Below are positions 1 to 7,423 of a stretch of 26,027 nt of DNA, piece by piece. The translations under genes and the position numbers were made by a program. Source of the stretch: Akkermansiaceae bacterium UBA5020 (GTDB lineage Bacteria; Verrucomicrobiota; Verrucomicrobiia; Verrucomicrobiales; DEV007); assembly GCA_002396885.1 (NCBI GenBank), contig DGXY01000122.1, positions 974-27,000 of the forward strand, read 5' to 3'. How positions within the stretch are numbered: the first letter of the stretch is position 1; each line of letters starts with the position of its first letter. Below the pieces are notes generated by a model. It did not search any database. It was given only the letters and a program-made list of their open reading frames with translations, and was not told the DNA's origin.

Positions 1-915
1 GGCATCCCGAACATGAAGCTCGACAAGGAGGAGGTCGTGCAGCGCCGCGTCGATCTCATGGCCGCCGAGGGCATCACCTTCAAGACCAAGGTGAACATCG
101 GTCAGGATTCCGAATGGACCGCCGAAAAGCTCCGCAAGGATTTCGACGCCATCGTCCTCTGCTGCGGGGCCACGCTCGGGCGTGATCTCGTCACCGAAGG
201 GCGTGACGCCAAGGGCATCTATCTCGCGATGGAGTTCCTCACCGCCAACACGAGCTACCAGCTCGACCATCACTTCGACGGAACGATCCCGGCGCTGAAC
301 GCGAAGGGCAAGGACGTCGTCGTCATCGGTGGTGGCGATACCGGAACCGACTGCGTCGGCACGAGCCTCCGCCACGGCTGCAAGAGCGTCATCCAGCTTG
401 AGATCATGCCGATGCCGCCGATGGAGCGCGCCGCGAACAATCCCTGGCCCGAATGGCCGAAGGTCTACAAGATGGATTACGGCCAGGAAGAGGCTGCTGC
501 CTTGCAGGGTGCCGATCCGCGCCAGTATTTGGTAAACACGAAGCGTTTCCTCAAGGACGAGGTCGGCAACCTCACCGGTCTCGAGATCTGCAACATCGAG
601 TGGGTCAATGACAACGGTCGATTCTCGCCGAAGGAAGTCGAGGGCAGCGCCCGCGTCATCCCCGCCCAGCTCGTCCTCCTCGCGATGGGTTTCATGGGTC
701 CCGAGCAGGAGGTCGTGAAGCAGTTCGAACTCGAGACCGACGCCCGTTCCAACGTGAAGGCCGATCACGGGAAGTTCACGACCAATCTCCCGGGCGTCTT
801 TGCCGCGGGCGACATGCGCCGTGGCCAGTCCCTCGTCGTCTGGGCGATCAACGAAGGCCGCGGTGCCGCGCGCGAGTGCGACAAGTATCTGATGGGGGTC
901 ACGAATTTGCCGTGA
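1..915 (+). CDS. gltD: Glutamate synthase (NADPH) small subunit, 3' part
   Basis: The reading frame is open from the first base, so the 5' end lies outside the window; about 304 C-terminal residues remain of a family usually near 480-490. GltD passes electrons from NADPH through FAD and Fe-S clusters to the large subunit, which makes glutamate from glutamine and 2-oxoglutarate. Visible hallmarks are the opening GIPNMKLDKEEVVQRR, the nucleotide-binding glycine motif VVVIGGGDTGTDC near nt 319-357, and the C-terminal FAD signature GVFAAGDMRRGQS followed by an AINEGR helix near nt 793-865. The N-terminal Fe-S region is not in view. The internal ATG at nt 13 lies inside a conserved segment and is not the start. 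A likely terminator overlaps the stop codon. The large subunit gene gltB would be expected upstream, outside this window. Confidence 0.93.
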   Translation, partial: GIPNMKLDKEEVVQRRVDLMAAEGITFKTKVNIGQDSEWTAEKLRKDFDAIVLCCGATLGRDLVTEGRDAKGIYLAMEFLTANTSYQLDHHFDGTIPALNAKGKDVVVIGGGDTGTDCVGTSLRHGCKSVIQLEIMPMPPMERAANNPWPEWPKVYKMDYGQEEAAALQGADPRQYLVNTKRFLKDEVGNLTGLEICNIEWVNDNGRFSPKEVEGSARVIPAQLVLLAMGFMGPEQEVVKQFELETDARSNVKADHGKFTTNLPGVFAAGDMRRGQSLVVWAINEGRGAARECDKYLMGVTNLP

Positions 916-949
916 GGGAGCGCGGGTGTGACAGCGTGAATCCCTTTTT
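915..949 (+). terminator. Probable intrinsic terminator after gltD
   Basis: AGGGA at 915-919, overlapping the stop codon, pairs with TCCCT at 941-945. An inner CGC/GCG pair is possible, and a run of five T follows from 945. The stem is short, so this is a moderate call, but its position directly at the end of gltD fits. Confidence 0.45.
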
Positions 950-1094
950 ACCCCCCCCGGCTTTGACGCTTCGCTCCTGCCATTCGGCAGGCTAGCTCCG
1001 TTTGACTTCACTGCGTTCCATCTATCCACGCTTCGTTTCGATTCACTCCGGTTCTTCCCACCGAAGGCCCGGGGTCGGAGGGGGTTCGGCCACC
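950..1094. other. Intergenic stretch with short repeats and a hairpin
   Basis: No gene is seen here. The 10-mer gctagctccg occurs at 991-1000 and again at 1105-1114. A small palindrome (CTGCC-attc-GGCAG) lies at 978-991. A strong hairpin at 1082-1100 has an 8-bp stem with one G-T pair and a 3-nt loop. The segment 960-1060 is rich in variants of a ttcgctcc/ttcactgcgttcc pattern, which looks like decayed repetitive DNA. Its right side joins the AAA+ remnant. Confidence 0.4.
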
Positions 1095-1260
1095 GAGCCC
1101 GCGTGCTAGCTCCGCGAGAACCGCGTAATCAGCCTTCACCCGCTCAGGGTTGGGGAGATGAAGGGCGAAGAACTCCCTGCGCATGGATGCGTCTGGAAAG
1201 CGGAATTTGATGTGCCTCGCTCTGGATGCGGCGCAGTTTGATCGCTTGACAAATTTGAGC
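1095..1260 (-). pseudogene. Remnant of an AAA+ ATPase (part after sensor 1)
   Basis: The minus strand from 1217 down to 1095 reads, in one frame, RHIKFRFPDASMRREFFALH then LPNPERVKADYAVLAELARG. This matches the segment of SpoVK-type AAA+ ATPases that follows the arginine-finger region (RRI-RHI-F--PD---R--IF--HLP, then a helix leading to GLSGGDI). Just upstream, in neighbouring frames, TNLSSDQ and LRRIQ can be read, as expected if the original TNL...DQ..LRRIQRHIKF sequence was broken by frameshifts near 1218-1250. Downstream the match ends abruptly where SGGDI should begin, and the frame runs on to a stop at 1008-1010. No Walker A or B motif is convincingly present. The family call is from memory of the motif, not from an alignment. 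Confidence 0.55.
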
Positions 1261-1452
1261 CGGATGGGATCGGATTGACGTGCTCATCGGTCGTCAATAT
1301 CGCGGGTCCCGCGCCCGCTCGACAATCCCATGCCATCTCGCAGACGAATGTTGCAGAGGGGTTTTGGTGTTGCCAGCACACGGCATGGTTTCACTCCTCC
1401 TTCTCTTCTCAGTGCCCTGCGTGCTCTCTGCTGTTTCCCGGCCGCTAACTCC
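1261..1452. other. Intergenic, no gene recognised
   Basis: The short frames here have no recognisable features. The segment may hold more of the decayed AAA+ gene, because the minus-strand sequence around 1355-1385 has a faint resemblance to a P-loop. The distance to the recognisable remnant is far too short for an intact ATPase domain, so a deletion would be needed. Confidence 0.25.
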
Positions 1453-1480
1453 TTGTCACTCCGCACGGCGTGGATAGAAA
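1453..1480 (+). promoter_or_regulatory. Candidate sigma-70 promoter before the cyclase-like gene
   Basis: TTGTCA at 1453-1458, a 16-nt spacer and TAGAAA at 1475-1480 sit 12 nt before the ATG at 1493. The -10 match is only partial and the transcript would be nearly leaderless, so this is tentative. Confidence 0.25.
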
Positions 1481-1492
1481 AGACTTCCCGCC

Positions 1493-3595
1493 ATGCTCGG
1501 ACTGAACCGCCTCAGCATCCAATCAAAGATGATCCTGCTTCTCTTGGCGGTGAGTCTAGCCTCTATCGTGGTCATGTCATGGATTGGTTACCGGTCCGCA
1601 CGCGAGGCGCTCATGCAGTCCTCCCGCGATCGCCTGCAGGGCGTGCGCGTGGCCAAGACGACCACGTTGAAGGCGATGCTAGAATCGCTGCGCGATCAAG
1701 TGGTGTCCATCTCCGACAGCAAAGCCGTCATCGAGGGCATGCGTTCATTCCGTCAGGCCCACCGCGAACTCGGCACCGCCACGATCAGACCCGAGGAAAG
1801 CGCACAGCTCGATGCGTTCTACCGCGATTATTTCGTTCCCGAGTTGGACAATAATGTGGCCGGCACTCCCGTGCTTGAGCAGTTCATCCCGAGCCGCCCG
1901 TCCGAACGCTACCTGCAATACCACTACACCGTGGCCAATCCTCACGCCTATGGTGCTAAGGAGGAATTGTGCGTTGCGCCGGGTGATGCCTCTGCTTACG
2001 GACAAGCTCACGCCGAGTTGCATAAGTTCTTCGCCCGTGCTGTGAAGATTTTCGGCTTCCAGGACATGATGCTGATCGATGCCGAAACGCTCGACATCAT
2101 CTACAGCTACGAGAAGACTAGCGAACTCGGGACCAACCTCGAGAATGGTCCCTACGCCAACACGCTGCTCGGTTCCAAGGTCCGCGCCATGCGCCTCCAC
2201 AAGGACCGCGACGATTTCAAGATTATCGACTTCGAGCCTTACCGTCCGAACTTTGGCCTCCCCATGGGCTTCGCTATCAGTCCGATTTTCGAGGGCGCGC
2301 GGATGACCGGCATCCTCGCGCTCCAATTTCCCATCGACAATTTCAACAAAGTGCTCACCGGCGATTTCAAATGGCAGGAGGAGGGGATGGGGGAGACTGG
2401 CGAGACGTATCTGGTTGGGCCAGATGGCACCATGCGCACCCGATCGCGTTTTATGGCTGAGGATCCGGAAGGATTCCTCAAAACCCTACGCGCCAGCAGT
2501 GTGCCGACCAGCGTGGTCGACCAAATCCAACGCCAAGGCAATGTGCTCTGCACCCTGCCGGTCGATTCGCCGGCCGCCGTGGCTGCGCTTAACGGACAGT
2601 CCGGCATCATGGAGGCGACGGATTATCGCGGGGAAAAAGTGCTCAGCGCCTACGGTCCGCTCGAACTCGACTCGTTGCGCTGGGCCGTGCTCGCCGAAAT
2701 GGATATCGCTGAGGCCGAAGCACCGGTGCACGCTTTTGCCCGCAGGGTGATTATTGCCGCCTCGGCCTTGGCCTTCGCCGTAACTCTCGTCGCGCTCGTG
2801 GCCGCGCATCTGCTCACGCGTCCGCTCCGCCAACTGGCAGACGGAGCCCGCCGCCTCGGGGCGGGGGAAAGCGGTGTTCGTGTCGACGTGCGCTCGCAGG
2901 ACGAATTCGGCGAACTGGCCCACGTCTTCAACGACATGTCATCAAGCATCGAAACGCAGAAGCAAAAGCTCGAGCAGCAGGTGTATGAAAACCAGGAACT
3001 GCTGCACAGCATCCTTCCCGCCTCCGCCGTGGCGCAGCGCCGCGAAGGTGACGAACGAGCCAGTCGCGAATTTGCCGATGTCACCGTGCTCTTCGCGGAG
3101 ATCCTCGGCATGGAGGAATTCAGCGCGCGCGCCAGCGAAAGCAAAGCCCTCGCCCTGCTCGGCGACCTCATCGCCGCCTTCGACGAAGCCGCGGAGAAAA
3201 CCGGCATCGAGAAAGTCAAAACCATCGGCAGTTCTTACCTCGCGGTCTGCGGACTGTCGGTGCATCGCCCCGATCATGCCCGCCGAGTCATCCAATTCGC
3301 CCAAGAAATGGCGCGTATCGTCGGCATTTTCAACCGCGACGAAAACGCCGGACTCTCGCTTGCCGTGGGCATCAACTCCGGCCCCGTCGTCGGCGGCGTG
3401 GTCGGACGTCGCAAATTTCTCTACGACCTGTGGGGCGAAACCGTGACCATCGCCCGCAAGCTTGCCTCGTGCGAGGGTTCCGCCATCCGCGTCACATCCC
3501 CAGTGCGCGACCGTCTCGGCGAGCAGTTTAACTTCCGCGGGCCGATTGAGACGGACGGCAAATCGGGAGGTGATGCGTGGGAAGTGACAGGCTAA
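1493..3595 (+). CDS. Membrane sensor with HAMP and degenerate class III cyclase domain
   Basis: The 700-residue protein has TM1 at about 13-33, a large extracytoplasmic sensor region (34-405, probably Cache-like), TM2 at about 412-437, HAMP at 438-490, a short coiled coil, and a class III adenylyl/guanylyl cyclase fold at about 525-690. The cyclase landmarks are clear, but the catalytic residues are altered. The first metal Asp is Glu (FAEI, E536). The second is Ser (KTIGSSY, S580). The usual N-x3-R pair after DxWG-TV is T652 and K656. The purine-recognition positions K574/K576 and D645 are kept. The KTIGSSYLAVCGLS stretch resembles the non-metal-binding C2 half of mammalian adenylyl cyclases more than an active homodimer. 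Seen: the substitutions. Inferred: no, or strongly reduced, cyclase activity alone; it may bind nucleotide or need a partner. It sits 19 nt before a channel gene with a cyclic-nucleotide-binding domain. Confidence 0.85.
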   Translation: MLGLNRLSIQSKMILLLLAVSLASIVVMSWIGYRSAREALMQSSRDRLQGVRVAKTTTLKAMLESLRDQVVSISDSKAVIEGMRSFRQAHRELGTATIRPEESAQLDAFYRDYFVPELDNNVAGTPVLEQFIPSRPSERYLQYHYTVANPHAYGAKEELCVAPGDASAYGQAHAELHKFFARAVKIFGFQDMMLIDAETLDIIYSYEKTSELGTNLENGPYANTLLGSKVRAMRLHKDRDDFKIIDFEPYRPNFGLPMGFAISPIFEGARMTGILALQFPIDNFNKVLTGDFKWQEEGMGETGETYLVGPDGTMRTRSRFMAEDPEGFLKTLRASSVPTSVVDQIQRQGNVLCTLPVDSPAAVAALNGQSGIMEATDYRGEKVLSAYGPLELDSLRWAVLAEMDIAEAEAPVHAFARRVIIAASALAFAVTLVALVAAHLLTRPLRQLADGARRLGAGESGVRVDVRSQDEFGELAHVFNDMSSSIETQKQKLEQQVYENQELLHSILPASAVAQRREGDERASREFADVTVLFAEILGMEEFSARASESKALALLGDLIAAFDEAAEKTGIEKVKTIGSSYLAVCGLSVHRPDHARRVIQFAQEMARIVGIFNRDENAGLSLAVGINSGPVVGGVVGRRKFLYDLWGETVTIARKLASCEGSAIRVTSPVRDRLGEQFNFRGPIETDGKSGGDAWEVTG

Positions 3596-3614
3596 TCCCC
3601 GCGCGAATGCTTCG

Positions 3615-5063
3615 ATGAGTGACTTGCTGCCATCTTACTTGAGCAACTTCTGGCCCGCAGTCTGGCTCGCCTTCGGTTTTCCGCTCCTGCTCCTCGCGCT
3701 GAACGAATCCATCGCCTTCTGCCGCCGCCGCGACTTCGCCGTTGAGTGTACTTTGCGCAATTTGCGCAACCTGGTCGTTCCCGCCGCAGCGCTTCTTGTG
3801 TTTGTTCGCTTCGTACTCGAATGGCCGAAGGACAGCACCGCGTTGCGTCTGGTCGAGTCCGCGTTTTGGGTCCTCGTGCTCTATGCCTCGCTCGGCGTGG
3901 TCAACGACCTCGTCTTTGGCCGCGCCGGCACAGGCGAGGGGCGTCCGTCATGGACCGATCGCGTGCCGAAACTTTTCCGCGATCTCGTCCGCGCGCTCCT
4001 CGTCGTTATTGGTGCGATTGTCGTTTACTCCCAAGTCTGGGGACACGAGGTCTCAGCTGCGCTCACCGCGCTCGGGCTCGGATCGATTGTCATTGGTCTG
4101 GCCCTGCAGGAACCTCTCGGTAACATCGTCTCCGGGCTTATGCTCCTCTCCGAGCGTCCGCTCAATGTCGGCGATTGGATCCAAGTGGACGGTGTGCGCG
4201 GGCGCGTCATCGAGATCAACTGGCGCGCCGTCCACATCGAAACGCCGACCCGCGAGCTGCAGGTGATTCCAAACATCGAACTGTACAAGGGCACCTTCGC
4301 CAATCTCTCGCGCCCGACGCCGTTGCGCAGCGAGGTGATCGAAATGGGCTTCAGCTATGACGATCCGCCCAACCGCGTGAAAGAAGTCATGCTTGACCTC
4401 ATGCGCACGACGCCCGGCGTTCTCGCCGATCCGCCGCCGCTTGTGCGGACGGCGGAATACGCCGATTTTTCCATCAATTACCGCCTCATCTTCTCGGTCG
4501 AATCGCAGGCTGATCTTCCCGAGGTGCGCGATGCAATTATGACCAGGCTATGGTATGTGATCCGCCGCGAGCGACTGAATATTCCTTTCCCTACCGCTTT
4601 CGAATACGGGCCGGGGGAGAATCCGAGTCCTCCGGAGCTAACCCCGGCCGATTGGCTGCGCGAGCATTCGCGATTTAAGCCAGCTCTCGAGCACGGCCAA
4701 CCTGCAGTCATCTCCTTCGCCAATGGCGAGACGGCACAGGGTCCGGGTCGTTCGTTCGAAGGATTAGCGCTCGTCGTCGCAGGGCGTGCGCTCCTCATGG
4801 TGGACGCTGCCTCGGGTGGAACCGTACAAATCGGGGAACTTGGACCGGGCGAATGCTTCGGCGAAAGCCTCACCGCAGGCGGCGCCGCTGAGAACATCTC
4901 CGTCGTGGCCGAAGGCGACCTCAAGGTTCTCGTCTTTTCCGACGCGGCGATTGACGCCCTGCTCAACAAGCATCCCGCGCTTGCTTCTGAAATTGGCGAC
5001 GCCCTGGAAGCGCGCCGCCAAGCCGCGCACGCGGCACGCAGGCGCCCCGACAGGCTCTCATGA
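3615..5063 (+). CDS. MscS-family channel with C-terminal cyclic-nucleotide-binding domain
   Basis: This 482-residue inner-membrane protein resembles bacterial cyclic-nucleotide-gated (bCNG) members of the MscS superfamily. Hydrophobic segments lie at about 13-30, 52-69, 82-100 and 122-142. A pore helix at 148-178 has the Gly/Ala-rich pattern LGLGSIVIGLALQEPLGN typical of MscS TM3. The beta domain follows (VGDWIQVDGVRGRV, then VIPN) at 185-245. A CNBD-like fold lies at about 360-460. Its phosphate-binding cassette keeps F415-G416-E417, but the Arg that normally grips the cyclic phosphate is E426 (AENISVV where PRTATV is usual). Seen: the fusion and the missing Arg. Inferred: weak or altered cNMP binding, or a different ligand. 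The start at 3615 is the first in-frame ATG; the ATG at 3607 is in another frame and closes after three codons. The gene probably forms an operon with the cyclase-like gene. Confidence 0.88.
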   Translation: MSDLLPSYLSNFWPAVWLAFGFPLLLLALNESIAFCRRRDFAVECTLRNLRNLVVPAAALLVFVRFVLEWPKDSTALRLVESAFWVLVLYASLGVVNDLVFGRAGTGEGRPSWTDRVPKLFRDLVRALLVVIGAIVVYSQVWGHEVSAALTALGLGSIVIGLALQEPLGNIVSGLMLLSERPLNVGDWIQVDGVRGRVIEINWRAVHIETPTRELQVIPNIELYKGTFANLSRPTPLRSEVIEMGFSYDDPPNRVKEVMLDLMRTTPGVLADPPPLVRTAEYADFSINYRLIFSVESQADLPEVRDAIMTRLWYVIRRERLNIPFPTAFEYGPGENPSPPELTPADWLREHSRFKPALEHGQPAVISFANGETAQGPGRSFEGLALVVAGRALLMVDAASGGTVQIGELGPGECFGESLTAGGAAENISVVAEGDLKVLVFSDAAIDALLNKHPALASEIGDALEARRQAAHAARRRPDRLS

Positions 5064-5092
5064 AAAGTCAGCGCTCCTCACACCCCGTCCCC

Positions 5093-5116
5093 GCACCCCA
5101 TCCAGGGGGGGCTTTT
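5093..5116 (+). terminator. Probable intrinsic terminator after the channel gene
   Basis: GCACCCC at 5093-5099 and the G-run ending in GC at 5105-5112 form a GC-rich stem with a short loop, followed by TTTT at 5113-5116. It lies about 30 nt after the channel stop codon. A wider dyad (CGCTCCT / AGGAGCG) encloses it. Confidence 0.5.
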
Positions 5117-5273
5117 GTCTCCCCTCTGTTAGGAGCGTGATTGCCCGACACTCGCTCCCTTTATGGTGAGGGGCGTGGCGGCTCGGGTCGATGCAGATGC
5201 TTGCCAAGCCCGGCATCGACAAATCCCGCGATCTTTGCCAAGGTCTCCGACGAATCATATCCCCCAACCCTCC

Positions 5274-6062
5274 ATGAATCTCCATCTCCAAGACAAGGCC
5301 GTGCTCGTTTTCGCCTCCAGCGGTGGCATCGGTCGCGGCGTGGCCACCGAATTCGCCCGGGAAGGGGCGAAGGTCATGCTCTTCGCCCGCTCCGAAGAGA
5401 AACTCGCCGCCACCGCCGAAGCGATCGCCGCGGAGACGGGGAACCGGCCGCTCTACACCGTCGGCGATCTCACTGACGCGGCCTCGGTCCAGGGGGTGAT
5501 CGATCGCACCGTCGCCGAGTTCGGCGGGCTCTGGGCGCTCTTCAACAACACGGGCGGTCCTCCGGCGGGCGGCTTCGATGCCTTCGATGATGCCGCGTGG
5601 CAGTCGGCCTTCGAGCTGACCGTGCTTGGCTATGTGCGCGCGATCCGCGCGGCCCTGCCGCATCTCCGCGCCGGAGGCGGGGGACGCATCGTCAACAACA
5701 CCTCCGTCTCGACAAAGCAGGCGATCGACGGACTGCTCCTCTCGAATGTCTTCCGCACCGGCCTTGTCGGTCTCGGAAAGAGCCTCGCCCGCGAGCTCGG
5801 ACGCGACGGCATTCTCGTGAACACGGTCGGCGCGGGACGGATCGACACCGACCGCATCACCGCTCTCGATTCGATGTGGGCGGGGAAATCCGGCATCTCG
5901 CTGGAGGAACAGCGCGCCAAGTCGCAGGCCTCCATTCCGCTCGGAAAATACGGTGAGCCGGCCGACTTCGCCCGGGCCGTGGTCTGGCTTTGCTCGGGGG
6001 CGAACGGCTACGTCACTGGACAGAATCTCCTCATCGATGGGGGAATGACGGAAGTCTACTGA
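5274..6062 (+). CDS. SDR-fold protein lacking the catalytic Tyr and Lys
   Basis: The 262-residue protein has the short-chain dehydrogenase/reductase Rossmann fold, with the cofactor loop ASSGGIGRG at 14-22 (usually TGxxxGIG), DL at 65-66, NNTGG at 91-95 in place of NNAG, and the conserved C-terminal VTGQNLLIDGGM. The catalytic Ser is kept (S144). The YxxxK motif is replaced by S157-N-V-F-R161. This pattern matches the non-canonical BKR-like SDR subgroup (cd05344 as I recall it), whose members lack a perfect cofactor motif and tetrad. The substrate is unknown. The ATG at 5274 is chosen because the 37-codon extension from 5163 is Arg/Pro-rich, looks non-coding, and lies before the conserved fold. 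No good Shine-Dalgarno is seen. The next gene follows on the same strand after 56 nt. Confidence 0.85.
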   Translation: MNLHLQDKAVLVFASSGGIGRGVATEFAREGAKVMLFARSEEKLAATAEAIAAETGNRPLYTVGDLTDAASVQGVIDRTVAEFGGLWALFNNTGGPPAGGFDAFDDAAWQSAFELTVLGYVRAIRAALPHLRAGGGGRIVNNTSVSTKQAIDGLLLSNVFRTGLVGLGKSLARELGRDGILVNTVGAGRIDTDRITALDSMWAGKSGISLEEQRAKSQASIPLGKYGEPADFARAVVWLCSGANGYVTGQNLLIDGGMTEVY

Positions 6063-6118
6063 CCTTCCCCGATTCCGCCTCTTGCCCTTTCGCCCGCTTC
6101 CGGCGTAACCTTCCTGCC

Positions 6119-7384
6119 ATGCCGAAGGGCCTCCGATTGATTTCCTGTCTTCTGCCGATCCTTCTCGGAGGTGCGATCGCATCGGCTGAAGAGACCGACG
6201 CCTTGGCCTTCGCCGATCTCGAACGTCCCGAGCACGATTATTGGAATCGCACGCCGAAAGATCCCTTCACCCGGCTCATCGGCGATCTCGAGTCCGGCCG
6301 CCTCGCCCTCGACGAATCCTCGGAAAAGGCCTATCTCGTGAGCCTGCTGAAGGCGCTCAAGATTCCCGCCTCGACCCAGACCCTGGTCTACTCGACGACG
6401 AGTCTTCAGCTCCGCCTCATCTCGCCGCAGAGCCCCCGGGCGATTTATTTCAACGAGGAGATCTACCTCGGCTACGTGCCAGGCGGCAAGATCGAGATCG
6501 TTTCGATCGATCCGGAGCTCGGGGCAATCTTCTACATCTTCGACATTCCGAAAGGCGGGGCCAGACCCGTGGCGGAGCGTTCGCAGCGCTGCATGAACTG
6601 CCACTCCGACGAGGACACCCGCGAAGTGCCGGGCATCGTCATCAAGTCGGTCGTGCCAGGTCCGTCGGGTGGCAGTCTCGAATCCTACCGGCGCGGCCTC
6701 ACCGGCCACGAGATCCCGCTTTCGGATCGCTTTGGCGGCTGGCACGTCACCGGCGGTGACAATCTCGGCAAACACTGGGGCAATCTCACGGGACGGCTTA
6801 GTCCCGAGGGCCTCCAAACGACGTCCTTGCTGCCAGGTACGCAGTTCGACTGGTCGATCTTTCCCGTGGCTACGAGCGATGTCCTCGCCCACCTTCTCCA
6901 CGAGCACCAGGCCGGCTTTGTGAACCGCGTCGTCGAGACCCATTACCGGCTCCGCACCGCGCTTGCCAATGGAAAAGGGCGCTTCCTCGAGACCGATCGA
7001 GCCGATATGGAGCGGCAGGTCGGGGAACTGACGCGCTACCTCCTTTTCGCCGACGAAGCGCCCCTGCCCGAAGGCGGCATCGCCGGTGATCCGCAGTTGA
7101 AGGAAGAGTTTCTCGCGACCCGGCGTCCGGCCGCGGGCGGGGAGTCCCTGCGCGACTTCGAACTGAAGACACACCTCTTCCGGAATCGGTGTAGCTACAT
7201 GATCTACACGCCGCTCTTCCAGTCGCTGCCCGAGGGCTTCCGCCGCCGCATCTACGACCGCATGGCCCGCGCCCTCGCCGCGAGTCCGGTCGACGCGGAG
7301 TTCGCCCATCTTCGCCCCGACGAAAAGGCCCGCCTCCGCGGGATCCTCGCCGAGACGGTGCCGGATTGGCCGGGGGGATCGTGA
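6119..7384 (+). CDS. Secreted protein with a single CxxCH haem-binding motif
   Basis: The 421-residue product starts with a signal peptide (hydrophobic core LISCLLPILLGG, cleavage probably after ASA near residue 23). A single c-type haem motif, C158-M-N-C161-H162, lies in the middle of the protein and not near the N terminus as in small cytochromes c. The sequence before it (YLGYVPGGKIEIVSIDPELG) and after it is soluble and conserved-looking. I recognise the general type, large periplasmic CxxCH proteins of unknown function common in Planctomycetes and Verrucomicrobia, but not a named family. Export and covalent haem attachment in the periplasm are inferred. The ATG at 6119 is chosen over one at 5990 because it starts the signal peptide and avoids overlap with the SDR gene. 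It may be cotranscribed with the SDR gene. It converges with the isomerase-like gene after 39 nt. Confidence 0.8.
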   Translation: MPKGLRLISCLLPILLGGAIASAEETDALAFADLERPEHDYWNRTPKDPFTRLIGDLESGRLALDESSEKAYLVSLLKALKIPASTQTLVYSTTSLQLRLISPQSPRAIYFNEEIYLGYVPGGKIEIVSIDPELGAIFYIFDIPKGGARPVAERSQRCMNCHSDEDTREVPGIVIKSVVPGPSGGSLESYRRGLTGHEIPLSDRFGGWHVTGGDNLGKHWGNLTGRLSPEGLQTTSLLPGTQFDWSIFPVATSDVLAHLLHEHQAGFVNRVVETHYRLRTALANGKGRFLETDRADMERQVGELTRYLLFADEAPLPEGGIAGDPQLKEEFLATRRPAAGGESLRDFELKTHLFRNRCSYMIYTPLFQSLPEGFRRRIYDRMARALAASPVDAEFAHLRPDEKARLRGILAETVPDWPGGS

Positions 7385-7423
7385 GGGGAATGTCAGGATC
7401 GCCGGAAGGCGAACCGGAGTTCT

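Noticed and set aside
1246..1274. TTGACA box as promoter for the cyclase-like gene
   Set aside because: There is no -10 at the right spacing and it lies over 200 nt from the gene, inside the AAA+ remnant.
1330..1854. 174-codon plus-strand frame overlapping the cyclase-like start
   Set aside because: It overlaps the well-supported cyclase gene in another frame and is Arg/Ser-rich without features.
5058..6182. 374-codon open frame on the minus strand
   Set aside because: It is antisense to the SDR gene and its leader. No conserved features.
6056..7309. 417-codon open frame on the minus strand
   Set aside because: It is antisense to the secreted CxxCH protein, which has a signal peptide and haem motif. 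The antisense product is low-complexity Gly/Arg/Glu-rich.
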